DNA of 55,154 bases, taken from assembly GCA_036558305.1 (NCBI GenBank), contig DATBFX010000566.1, positions 1 through 55,154 on the forward strand, written 5' to 3'. The notes below the pieces were generated by a model. It worked only from the letters and a program-made list of their open reading frames with translations, was not told where the DNA came from and did not search any database. How positions within the stretch are numbered: the stretch's first letter is position 1; every line of letters starts with the position of its first letter. Shown here in pieces: positions 34,833 through 43,027 of the stretch. The stretch comes from DATBFX01 sp036558305. GTDB taxonomy: Bacteria; Chloroflexota; Chloroflexia; Thermomicrobiales; UBA6265. The translations under genes were made by a program, and so were the position numbers.

Positions 34833-34884
34833 TGCTAACCCCGAAGGGGTTTCGTCGCTTCAGCCCTGGGTTTCAACCCTGGGC
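34833..34884. repeat. REP-like double hairpin
   Basis: AACCCCGAAGGGGTTT forms one hairpin and AGCCCTGGGTTTCAACCCTGGG a second one. Elements of this form (an AACCCCGAAGGGGTT box followed by a CCCTGGGTT-x-AACCCTGGG box) occur as dispersed intergenic repeats in several bacterial phyla. It lies directly after the truncated PIN gene and before the 3' end of the S41 peptidase gene. Confidence 0.65.
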
Positions 34885-34917
34885 CACTTCGCGATCGAAC
34901 GCTGACCAACGCCCGCC

Positions 34918-36930
34918 TCACGCCGCCGGTGTCGCCGCCGATTCCGGCGTTCCCTTTTGCAGTGCCCCCACCGCCGTGTCGAGCGCGGCGTCCACCCGCG
35001 GGGTGACCAGCAGGTTCTCGGGCGTATTCGGAACCTTCACATTGGGGACCACGCCCACTCCTTCGAGGAAGATGCTGCCGTCCGGGTTGTGGAACGCGAT
35101 CACCGGCGCCTGGAAATAGAGCCCGTCGGGGAGGGTCCACGGTTCGACGCCGGCCTCGACCCCGGCGGAAGGCGAGCGGCCGACGATCAGGTGGTTCGGA
35201 TCGTGCGCCACCGCCGCGGCGAAGATCTCGCAGGCGCTGGCGCACCCCGGATTGATGATGACCGCCACCGGTCCCTTCCATTGCTCGGGCGAGGGGTCGA
35301 CCGTGGTATCGCCGACGTCGATCTGCTTGCCGGTGTCGTCGGAGAGGAAGGCGGTGTTGAGGACGAACGGCTTGTCATAAAAGCTGCCGGCGAAGTAGGT
35401 GGCGAGGTCGCCGTTGCCGCCGCTGTTGAGGCGGACGTCGACGATCACCGCCGGAACGCGGAGGGCGTTCAGGCGCTGGATTGCCCAATCCCAGGCGTGG
35501 GTCATCAGGATGACGTCGTCCTCGAAGGTGTCGACCTTGACGTAGCCGATCCCCGACGGGAGCACCGTCACCGTCACCGGCATCTCGGCCGGATCGCTCA
35601 GTTGCTCGCCGCAGGGGGCCGAGCCGAGACCGGCGGCGTCACGGACCGCGACCAGCGTCGCCGTCTTGGTCTCGGTGTCGCCGGGGTTTTCGTAGGTGAC
35701 GGTCACCTTGTCGCCCGGTTTCATCCGCCCCATCCAGGTCAGACGATCGAGTTCCCGGTTGAAATCGGTCGAAGCAGGAAAGATCTCAGGGGTACGGGCG
35801 AGGACGGCGAGCGGGTCCTCGCCGTTCCAGGCGGTAATGACCGCGGCCTCCTCGATCCCGGCTTTGGCGGCGGGCAGACCGGGTGCGACGCAGCGGAGGG
35901 AGATCCGGCGGTCGTCGGTGATCCCGAGGTACATCCCGAGACCACCGCCGTAATTGGCAGCGATCCACTGGTTCGGCGGCGAGACCGCGACGTGACCGTC
36001 GTGGAGCATGTTGGTGAAGTCGAGCATCGCCAGGTTGAACGCCGCCTTGTCGCGCTGCCGTTCGGCCTGGGCGATACGGGGGCGGATGTCGGAAACGATC
36101 TGGTCCCAGTCGATGTGTTTGTAGGCGGTGAAGGGGTAACGCAGGCGCAATTCCTTGATCAACTCGTCGAAGGCCGCGGTGTAGGAGAGGTTCGAGAGAT
36201 CCTTGAGCCCGGCGTCGCCTTCGAGGATCGGCACCTGGACCGAGGAGTCGCGGATCTGCGTGAATCGCTTGCCATCGAGATCGACGACGGTCCAACCGGC
36301 CGGGATCGGGTCGACCGGGTCGTCGGCGGTGAAGAGTTTGCCATCGGTGCCGAAGCCGGTCGGGAATTGCTCCTTGTCGTCCGGCGCCCAGACGACGACG
36401 CGACCGCCGACGATCTCCCCGGTGTCGATCGTGGCGTCGAGCGAGGTCAGCGCGGTCGACCACCCGGTGAACTCCTCGGGACCCAGATAGGGATCGCCGA
36501 CGGTGTTGGCCTGGAGATCGAGTGAGTAGACCTGGGCGCCCTTCCCGCCCTGCCCGTGGGCGACGTCGTTGATTTGGCCCTGGGGAAGGATCGGCAGCGG
36601 CAGCGAGAAGGTGGCGCCCTTGGCCCAATCGCCCTCCAAACCGGTCGTGACCTGGGTCGGCGAGGGGAGCGGCCGGTCGATCGCGCGCTTGACGAAGGCC
36701 GTCAGGTCGATCAGGGCCATGTAGCGCTCGGTGTAGGTCGAGAGGATGAACGGGTTGGTGACCGTCACCGTGCCGGTGAGCGTCGTGACCCCGGTTTGCG
36801 TCTGCTGCGCCACAGCGCGCGGACCGGTGGCGAGCGCCGGCACGACCAGGATGACCGCCAGCAGGAGGATGGCGAACCGCATGCCCCGCACATGCTTCGC
36901 CCAATTCGTTGACCGGGACGACATCGTCAT
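34918..36930 (-). CDS. Exported S41-family (tail-specific/C-terminal processing) peptidase
   Basis: This is a 670-residue serine protease with a signal peptide (MRFAILLLAVILVVPALATG, after a short charged start). The mature part has a long N-terminal region (about 50-250), a helical segment with LRLRYPFTAYKHIDW, a PDZ-like domain (GLGMYLGITDDRRISLRCVAPGLPAAKAGIEE) and the S41 protease core: GIGYVKVDTFEDD, AVIVDVRLNSGGNGDLATYF, then VAVIINPGCASACEIFAAAV with the probable nucleophile Ser in CASACE. The C-terminal LEGVGVVPNVKVPNTPE is a typical S41 ending. The ATG at 36930 follows GAAGGGA. It probably degrades or processes exported proteins. Confidence 0.88.
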   Translation of the reverse strand: MTMSSRSTNWAKHVRGMRFAILLLAVILVVPALATGPRAVAQQTQTGVTTLTGTVTVTNPFILSTYTERYMALIDLTAFVKRAIDRPLPSPTQVTTGLEGDWAKGATFSLPLPILPQGQINDVAHGQGGKGAQVYSLDLQANTVGDPYLGPEEFTGWSTALTSLDATIDTGEIVGGRVVVWAPDDKEQFPTGFGTDGKLFTADDPVDPIPAGWTVVDLDGKRFTQIRDSSVQVPILEGDAGLKDLSNLSYTAAFDELIKELRLRYPFTAYKHIDWDQIVSDIRPRIAQAERQRDKAAFNLAMLDFTNMLHDGHVAVSPPNQWIAANYGGGLGMYLGITDDRRISLRCVAPGLPAAKAGIEEAAVITAWNGEDPLAVLARTPEIFPASTDFNRELDRLTWMGRMKPGDKVTVTYENPGDTETKTATLVAVRDAAGLGSAPCGEQLSDPAEMPVTVTVLPSGIGYVKVDTFEDDVILMTHAWDWAIQRLNALRVPAVIVDVRLNSGGNGDLATYFAGSFYDKPFVLNTAFLSDDTGKQIDVGDTTVDPSPEQWKGPVAVIINPGCASACEIFAAAVAHDPNHLIVGRSPSAGVEAGVEPWTLPDGLYFQAPVIAFHNPDGSIFLEGVGVVPNVKVPNTPENLLVTPRVDAALDTAVGALQKGTPESAATPAA

Positions 36931-37062
36931 GGTTCGAATCCCTTCAGTCACCACAAGTTGCGTTGTTGACCGGGTTCAAGAAGCCGTATTTCAAGTGTGA
37001 TCGGTTCGCCGGCCGGCGTGCACCACGTCGGGAGGCAATGCCAGGGGCCCGCGTGGTGGATG

Positions 37063-37827
37063 CTACTCCCAGGTGATCAGGAGCCGTTCCAGCAGACTGA
37101 TCGCGGCGTAGCCGAGGATGGCGACGGCGGCCATCGTCAGCGAGGCGGCGAAGACCATCGGCGCGTTGTAGGCGGTCCGGCCGTAGTTCATCAGGTATCC
37201 CAGGCCCTCGCTGGCGGCGACGAATTCGCCGACGACGGCACCGGTCATGGCCAGGGTCAAACCCATCTTGACCCCGCCGAGGAATGGGCGCAGGGCGAGC
37301 GGGATTTCGACGTGACGCAACGTCTGCCATGAGCTGCCGCCCATCGTCCAGGAGGCTTCGATCAGGTCGCGATCGACGCCGCGGAGACCGGCTTCGGTGT
37401 TGACGAGGATCGGGAAGAAGACGATCAGGGCGCAGACGATCACTTTCGGCAGCAAACCGAGACCGAACCAGACGACGAGCAAGGGGGCGAATGCGACGAC
37501 CGGCATCGCCTGGCTGGCGGCGACGTAGGGAGCGATCACACCGCCGAGGGCGCGGGAGCGGGCAAGAACGAAACCCAATCCGACGCCCACGAGGAAGGCG
37601 AGACCGAAGCCCAGGAGCGCCTCCCGCAGCGTCGCCCGCAGATCGCGCCAGATGATCCCGTTGTGCCAGAGCCGCAGCCATTCCCGCCCGACTGCCGAGG
37701 GCGCGGGCAACATGTAGGCGGGAACGGCGTTGCTTCGCCACAGGAGGTGCCACCCCAGGATGCCCAGCGCCAGCGCCACCGGGCCAAGCAAGATCCGCCC
37801 GAGGCGGAACGCGGTCGATTGCGGCAT
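37063..37827 (-). CDS. ABC transporter permease, SsuC/TauC/ThiX type
   Basis: This 254-residue inner-membrane permease has about six helices and the EAA loop GVDRDLIEASWTMGGSSWQTLRHVEIPLALRP, the ATPase docking site, characteristic of importers for sulfonates, nitrate or thiamine precursors. The N-terminal AVPAYMLPAPSAVGREWLRLW is also typical of this subfamily. The ATG lies 7 bases after the stop of the upstream binding-protein gene, so the two are one operon. The ATPase gene expected in such an operon is missing; the next gene downstream is the S41 protease. Confidence 0.92.
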   Translation of the reverse strand: MPQSTAFRLGRILLGPVALALGILGWHLLWRSNAVPAYMLPAPSAVGREWLRLWHNGIIWRDLRATLREALLGFGLAFLVGVGLGFVLARSRALGGVIAPYVAASQAMPVVAFAPLLVVWFGLGLLPKVIVCALIVFFPILVNTEAGLRGVDRDLIEASWTMGGSSWQTLRHVEIPLALRPFLGGVKMGLTLAMTGAVVGEFVAASEGLGYLMNYGRTAYNAPMVFAASLTMAAVAILGYAAISLLERLLITWE

Positions 37828-37834
37828 CTGCTCG

Positions 37835-38908
37835 CTACGTGATGTTCGCTGCCTCGGCGAACCGGTTGGTGTAGAGCGTCGTCGGATCGACGGCGTGGTC
37901 GATCATCGCGACCTGCAGCAAGAGGTCGGCGGTATGCTGCCAGGCCACGGGATCGGACCAACCGAAGGGATGGCCCTCCGGTTTCTGCTCGAAGGCGAGC
38001 GTGGCGTCGAGGACGTCGCGCTGGATTTTTTCTTGGGTGGCGTCGCCGGCGATCTCCGGGAGTCGCTTCAGGGAGGCGGCGAACGCGGCGTCGGGATCGG
38101 CCAGGGTCGCCTGGAGACCGCGCAGGGTGGCGGACACCATGGCCTGGACGAGGTCGGGATCGTTCTTGACGTGGTCGTCGCTGGTGACCAGACCGGTGGA
38201 GACGAGATTGACGAAGTCGGCGACCGGAAGGACCTGGACGTCGATCCCCATCGCCTTGACCTGGACCGGTTCGTTGGTGATGAAGGTCATCGCCGCGTCG
38301 ACCTGCTTCTGCTGCAACGCCTCGACCTCGGTGAACCCGATGCTGATCACCTCGACGTCGTCGAGGGTGAGGTTGCCGGCCTGGAGGAGGGCGAGCAGAC
38401 CGATGTAGGTCGAGCCGTTGGGGGCGGAGACGCCGATCTTCTTGCCTTTGAGATCGGCCGGCGTTTTCAGCGTGACGCCGCTGTTGGCGAGCGCGAGGGC
38501 GCCGACCGGGTATTTCTGCAATTGGGCCATGACGTAGGTGGCGGGGATGCCCGACGCTTTGCCGAGGGTCAGCGAGTCGCCGCCACCGATCAGGAAGTCG
38601 ATCTTGCCGGCGCCGACTTGTTGGAGGAGATCGGCGCCGGGACCGTCCTGGAAGGTGACGTCGAGTCCGGCTTCGGCGTAGTAGCCGTTGTCGGCGGCGA
38701 CGTAGTAGGGGGCGAACTGGACGTTCGGGAAGAAACCGGTGGCGAGAACGATCTTGGTCCCGGCAACCGGCGAGGCGACCGGGCTGGCCTGCTGGGCGAA
38801 CGCGCGCAACGGCGTCCGCGCCACGGCGACGCCGGCGCCACCGGCGAGCAGCAACCGGCCGAAGTCGCGGCGGTTGAGGCGAAAAGTCGAAGCGGAAACG
38901 CGATCCAC
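37835..38908 (-). CDS. NMT1/THI5-like ABC transporter substrate-binding protein
   Basis: This 357-residue exported binding protein has a Tat motif (NRRDFGRLLLAGGAG, residues 12-26), then an ASPVASPVA linker and the mature start KIVLATGFFPNVQFAPYYVAADNGYYAEAGLDVTF, the hallmark of NMT1/THI5-like proteins that bind pyrimidine thiamine precursors, sulfonates or related solutes. GGDSLTLGKASGIPATYVM and FITNEPVQVKAMG are also typical. The GTG at 38908 is preceded by GGAGG. It is cotranscribed with the permease at 37063. I looked for a TPP riboswitch upstream and found no convincing one, so thiamine precursor uptake is not proven. Confidence 0.9.
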   Translation of the reverse strand: MDRVSASTFRLNRRDFGRLLLAGGAGVAVARTPLRAFAQQASPVASPVAGTKIVLATGFFPNVQFAPYYVAADNGYYAEAGLDVTFQDGPGADLLQQVGAGKIDFLIGGGDSLTLGKASGIPATYVMAQLQKYPVGALALANSGVTLKTPADLKGKKIGVSAPNGSTYIGLLALLQAGNLTLDDVEVISIGFTEVEALQQKQVDAAMTFITNEPVQVKAMGIDVQVLPVADFVNLVSTGLVTSDDHVKNDPDLVQAMVSATLRGLQATLADPDAAFAASLKRLPEIAGDATQEKIQRDVLDATLAFEQKPEGHPFGWSDPVAWQHTADLLLQVAMIDHAVDPTTLYTNRFAEAANIT

Positions 38909-39071
38909 GCGTGGGCCTCCTTCGCGGCGAATCAGCTCGCTCGGGTGCGCCCCGAGCCGTCCGTTGCCACACCTTCGCAGAAGATCGGGGAGTTTGCAAA
39001 CAAGGTACGGAGAGGGGAGGATTGCGGCCGGAACGCGAGGACGAGGAAGTGTGCGCTATGCTACCCGGCCG

Positions 39072-39995
39072 ATGATCGATCGACCGCGAACCCGGCAGTT
39101 CCCCGAGATGCGCCGCCTGTCAGAGCGTGCCCAACTCGGGTTGATGCTGGCACCGTACCTGATCGGGCTCGCCCTTCTGGTGGTGTTGCCGGGCGTCGCC
39201 GGTTTGGCGCTCGCGTTCGCCCACTACAACGCGCTGCAACCGCCACGCTTCGCTGGGCTCGACAACTTCCGGGAACTGCTCGACGACGAGGTCTTTCGGA
39301 TCGCGGTTGGCAACTCCCTGCTCTATGTCGTGCTCGCGGTGCCGTTGCGACTGGTCGGGGCGCTCTCAACCGCGTTGCTGCTGCTGCGACCGGTGCGGGG
39401 CGTGCACCTGTACCGCGCCATCGTCTACTTGCCGACGGTGATCCCGGACATGGCCTGGGCGCTGATCTGGCTCTGGATCCTCAATCCGATCTACGGTCCG
39501 CTCAACCAGACCTTGGCGCTGGCCGGTGTCGATGGACCGGCCTGGATGGTCAATCCGACCTCCGCCCGGCTCGGGATCGTCCTGATGATGAGTTGGCAGA
39601 TCGGGGAGGGATTCGTCGTTTGCCTGGCGAGTCTGCAAGGCGTCTCCCGCGATCTCCTCGACCAGGCGGCGATCGACGGCAGCTCGGCCTGGCAAGCGTT
39701 TCGGAACGTCACGCTTCCGCTGATCGCACCCGGGTTGATGATCCTGCTGTTCCGCGACACGATCTTCAGTTTTCAGGCGAACTTCGTGCCGGCGCTGATC
39801 GTCGGGCGCGGCGGCGGACCCGACTACGCGACGACCTTCCTGCCGATGTACATCTACACGACGGCCTTCGGCTACCTGCGGTTCGGTTACGCGGCGGCGA
39901 TGACCGGCGCGATGTACGCGATCACCGGTCTCCTGCTGTGGGCGCAATATCGGGCCGCGGTCCGGTGGCGCCTGGGGTTCCGCGATGGTGAGTAG
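39072..39995 (+). CDS. Sugar ABC transporter permease, MalF/UgpA-like
   Basis: This is a 307-residue permease with six membrane helices (first LGLMLAPYLIGLALLVVLPG, about 21-40) and the EAA motif SRDLLDQAAIDGSSAWQAFRNVTLPLIAP, which contacts the ATPase. The FAGLDNFRELLDDEVFRIAVGNSLLY block is typical of CUT1 sugar permeases. It overlaps the next permease gene by 11 bases, giving a heterodimeric pore. The ATG at 39072 lacks a strong ribosome-binding site; an ATG at 39108 is an alternative. The likely partner binding protein is encoded convergently at 40846-42267. Confidence 0.92.
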   Translation: MIDRPRTRQFPEMRRLSERAQLGLMLAPYLIGLALLVVLPGVAGLALAFAHYNALQPPRFAGLDNFRELLDDEVFRIAVGNSLLYVVLAVPLRLVGALSTALLLLRPVRGVHLYRAIVYLPTVIPDMAWALIWLWILNPIYGPLNQTLALAGVDGPAWMVNPTSARLGIVLMMSWQIGEGFVVCLASLQGVSRDLLDQAAIDGSSAWQAFRNVTLPLIAPGLMILLFRDTIFSFQANFVPALIVGRGGGPDYATTFLPMYIYTTAFGYLRFGYAAAMTGAMYAITGLLLWAQYRAAVRWRLGFRDGE

Positions 39996-40839
39996 GTTCC
40001 CCGGCAGCCGGCGCCGTCGGGTCGTGGCGTTCGGGCACCGGTTGCTCGCGTCGGCGGTCGCGTTGCTCTTCCTGTTGCCGTTGATCTGGGCGATCTCCGC
40101 GTCGCTCCGGGCGCGAGGTGTTCCTTCGCCGCGGTCGATCGAATGGATCCCGTCGCCCGTGGCCTGGGGCAACTATCGCGACGTCTTTCGGATCGTCGAG
40201 TTGCAACGGTACGCGCTCAACTCGCTGTTCGTCGCCGCGCTGGCGGTGCCGGTCACGATCGCGGTGGCGTCCTCGGCGGGATTTGCCATCTCGCAACTGT
40301 CGCAACGCTGGCGGCTGCGGGTGATCGCGCTCTCGGTGCTTAGCCTGATGGTCCCGCTGACGGCGATCTGGTTGCCGCGGTTCATCCTGTTCAAGGAAGC
40401 CGGGTTGATCAATCACCGGCTGGCATTGGTGGTGCCGGCGCTGATGGGCACGTCCCCGTTCTACGTGATGCTCTTCGTCTGGACGTTCCTCCGGGTGCCG
40501 CGCGATGTCTACGAGGCGGCACGGTTGGACGGTGCAGGTCCCTACAGAATCTGGGCCGAGATCGGGGTGCCGCTGGCGCGGCCGGCGGTGGCCTCGGTCG
40601 GCGTGCTGTCCTTCGTCCACTACTGGAACAGCTTCGTCGAGCCGCTTTTGTACATGCGGACGACCGACAAGATGACGGCCTCGATGGGGCTGAGGGTGCT
40701 GTACCAACTCGGGCGGACCGATTGGCCGCTGATCATGACCGGGGCCGTACTGGTCACGGCCCCGGTCGTCGTGGTTTTCCTCGTCGCGCAGCGGGCATTT
40801 CTCCAGGATGCACGAGGTCAGAGTGTGTTGGGGCGATGA
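39985..40839 (+). CDS. Sugar ABC transporter permease, MalG/UgpE-like
   Basis: This 284-residue permease completes the importer pore with the preceding gene. It has six helices and the MalG-type EAA loop VPRDVYEAARLDGAGPYRIWAEIGVPLARPA. The segment WIPSPVAWGNYRDVF after the first helix and the C-terminal FVHYWNSFVEPLLYMR are characteristic of CUT1 permeases. The stop lies 6 bases from the stop of the convergent binding-protein gene, so the two genes share no terminator space. No ATPase gene is nearby. Confidence 0.93.
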   Translation: MVSRFPGSRRRRVVAFGHRLLASAVALLFLLPLIWAISASLRARGVPSPRSIEWIPSPVAWGNYRDVFRIVELQRYALNSLFVAALAVPVTIAVASSAGFAISQLSQRWRLRVIALSVLSLMVPLTAIWLPRFILFKEAGLINHRLALVVPALMGTSPFYVMLFVWTFLRVPRDVYEAARLDGAGPYRIWAEIGVPLARPAVASVGVLSFVHYWNSFVEPLLYMRTTDKMTASMGLRVLYQLGRTDWPLIMTGAVLVTAPVVVVFLVAQRAFLQDARGQSVLGR

Positions 40840-40845
40840 ACCCCG

Positions 40846-42267
40846 TCAGTCCCTCCCGTCGTCTCGAGCGAAGCCAAGGAATGACGGGTTCGATGACTTG
40901 GCGTCCTCCGCGGCCGCGCGGTCGAAGGCAGCTTTGGCGTTGGCCGTGACGGTCGCGATCGCCGCGGGTACGTCGACCGCAACGTAGAACGACCGGTCGA
41001 ATTCGGCGTCGAAGGCATCCTCGACCTCCGGCCAGGTCGAAATCGATGGCAGCCGGTGCATGATCGCGATGTTGTCGACGAAGACCTGACTGCTTGCCGG
41101 CGGTTTCGGCTCCGCCGCGGTCGGCGACCCGCCGTCGATCGGCATGCCCTTCAGGAAGACGTCAGACGTGAGAACGCTGAGGCGGGCGGGAACGATGCGC
41201 CCCGTATCGGCCAGGATGAGTTGGCCCTCTTCGCCGGCGGCATACTCGATAAACGACCAGACCGCATCCTTGTTCTCGGTGGCGGCGGCCATGCAGAAGG
41301 CGTCGCTGTGGAGGACCGTTGCCGGCTCGTTGATGGTCGGCAAGGGGGCGACGTCCCAGGTGAAGCCGTTGATCTCCCGGAGGGTCGGGACTTCGCGCCG
41401 GCTCTGGAGGAACATCGCGGCTCCGCCGCGCATGAAGCGGGCGCCGTCGTCTTCCGCCGCAACCTCCTCCTCGGAAGGAACCACGTTGTGGCCGGTGACG
41501 CCGAGGCTGATGAATTTCTCGATGCCGTCGATCGCTTCGGGAGTGTCGAGCGTAAGCGTGGTGGGGTTATTGAGGTTGTCGACGACCTCGCCGCCGGCGC
41601 TCCAGATGAACGAGACGAAGCGGTACATGACTGGTTCGACGGCGACGCCGTAGAGGTCGGTCGTCCCGTCGCCGTCGGTGTCCTGTGTCAATGCCTCGGC
41701 GGCGGCGATGAATTGGTCCCAGGTCCAACCCGCCGTCGGCAAAGGGACGTTGTTGGCCTTGAAGAGATCGACGTTGTAATAGACGACGAGACTCGAGACG
41801 TTCTGCGGCATACAGACCTGGTCACCGCCGCGATACTTGAACGCGTCCATCGAGATCTGCGCGTATTCGTCGGCGGAAATGGCATCACTCGCTGCCAGAT
41901 ACGGTTCAACCGGTTGCAGGGCGCCACTGGCGGCGTACTGACCGTACTGGCGATAGTTGATGAGGAAAACGTCGGGTGGGGTGCCGGCCGCGAAATCGGT
42001 GGCGACTTTGCGCAGGAAGTCGGATTGGCCGGGGGTGTAATCGATCTCGACGTCGATACCGGCATGGGATGCTTCGAATCCCGCGATGACCTGTTCGTAG
42101 GCCGCCCGTTCGGCGGGGTCGCCCCAGAAGGCGAAGCGGAACGAATCGGACTTCTGAGCGGAGGTCAGGGACGAGCCGAACGAACCACCGAGTGAGGTCG
42201 CGACAATCAGGACGAGGGCGAGCCGGCGGGTCCAACCGATGGACCGCCAAGAGCGCGATCCGATCAT
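40846..42267 (-). CDS. ABC transporter extracellular solute-binding protein (family 1, sugar type)
   Basis: This 473-residue exported binding protein has a Sec signal (RRLALVLIVATSLGGSFGSSLTSAQ) and mature start FRFAFWGDPAERAAYEQVIAGFEASHAGIDVEI, then TPPDVFLINYRQYGQYAASGALQP, MPQNVSSLVVYYNVDLFKANN and a C-terminal NKDAVWSFIEYAAG region. It parallels the protein at 32775-34217 through its whole length and is probably a paralogue. The ATG at 42267 follows AAAGGAGG. Its position, convergent with the MalFG-like permeases, suggests it feeds that transporter. Confidence 0.92.
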   Translation of the reverse strand: MIGSRSWRSIGWTRRLALVLIVATSLGGSFGSSLTSAQKSDSFRFAFWGDPAERAAYEQVIAGFEASHAGIDVEIDYTPGQSDFLRKVATDFAAGTPPDVFLINYRQYGQYAASGALQPVEPYLAASDAISADEYAQISMDAFKYRGGDQVCMPQNVSSLVVYYNVDLFKANNVPLPTAGWTWDQFIAAAEALTQDTDGDGTTDLYGVAVEPVMYRFVSFIWSAGGEVVDNLNNPTTLTLDTPEAIDGIEKFISLGVTGHNVVPSEEEVAAEDDGARFMRGGAAMFLQSRREVPTLREINGFTWDVAPLPTINEPATVLHSDAFCMAAATENKDAVWSFIEYAAGEEGQLILADTGRIVPARLSVLTSDVFLKGMPIDGGSPTAAEPKPPASSQVFVDNIAIMHRLPSISTWPEVEDAFDAEFDRSFYVAVDVPAAIATVTANAKAAFDRAAAEDAKSSNPSFLGFARDDGRD

Positions 42268-42512
42268 GGGAATCAGCCTCCTTTGGGCAAAGACGGACCA
42301 AGGAAGGCGCCGGTCGAACCGCGCACGGACGACAGCGACGCACCACCAGTGGTCGACGCTTGGAGGGAGCATGCTTCCGAGACCATGGTAGTGGAGGTGA
42401 CGTTGAGTTTGCAAACAGCCTTTGGCGTCTGCCGATTGCGGTGGGCGCCAGGGTAGCGAAGCGCGGACGATTGTCGATGCTTCCCGTGTGCCGGCACTGG
42501 TATCCTTAGCGG

Positions 42513-42955
42513 ATGCAATACCACGAGATGACCGACGAACAGTGGGAGGTCGTACGTTGCCATCTCCCGCCGCAAAAACCGCCGACGGGACGTCCCGCGA
42601 AGGACCACCGAACGGTCGTCGACGGAATCCTCTGGCAGTTGAGGTCGGGTGCGCCCTGGCGTGACCTACCCGCGCGCTTCGGTCCCTGGCAAACGGTCTA
42701 CTCCCGGTGGCGTCGCTGGCAACGGGCGGGCGTCTGGGACCGGGTGTTGGTTGCCCTGGTTGCCTGTGGCGAGGCCGACTCAATCGTCCTGGGCGGTCGC
42801 GATGCGCGGGTGCGGGCCCATCACGTGCGGCCGGTGATCGATCCAGAGGTATCGCCCAAACCCGTGGCAGCGGCTCCGTCCGGTCCGCCGCCAAGATCGA
42901 ACCCGGGTTCGAGCGGGAGCGCGAACCGGTGGGCGTGGTAGTTGCGGGCCTCTCG
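42513..42955 (+). pseudogene. IS5-family transposase N-terminal remnant, frameshifted
   Basis: The first 95 or so residues, MQYHEMTDEQWEVVRCHLPP, then GRPAKDHRTVVDGILWQLRSG and PWRDLPARFGPWQTVYSRWRRWQRAGVWDR, match the N-terminal DUF4096 region of IS5/IS427-type transposases. After about nt 42870 the similarity moves to another frame (a GRSRGG-x-x-K-like stretch read as GSVRSAAKIEPGFERE...PVGVVVAG) and stops near 42955. The catalytic C-terminal half is missing. It complements, but was not necessarily once joined to, the C-terminal remnant at 7437-7837. Confidence 0.75.
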
Positions 42956-43027
42956 TTCTCCTGCGCGGAGCCGACACCATCGAATCGGAAACTCACGGGG
43001 CGCGACGACGACGGAGGTCTCGCGGCA

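Noticed and set aside
36931..36955. GGTTCGAATCC followed by ...TCACCA, like the 3' end of a tRNA
   Set aside because: The flanking bases do not form a T-stem or acceptor stem, and no D or anticodon arm lies upstream. It is the leader of the S41 peptidase gene on the other strand.
38909..39060. Possible TPP riboswitch upstream of the NMT1/THI5-like gene
   Set aside because: GGGGCGCACC and GAGCTGAT superficially resemble TPP boxes, but GCTGAGA and the downstream ACCTGATC-type box are missing.
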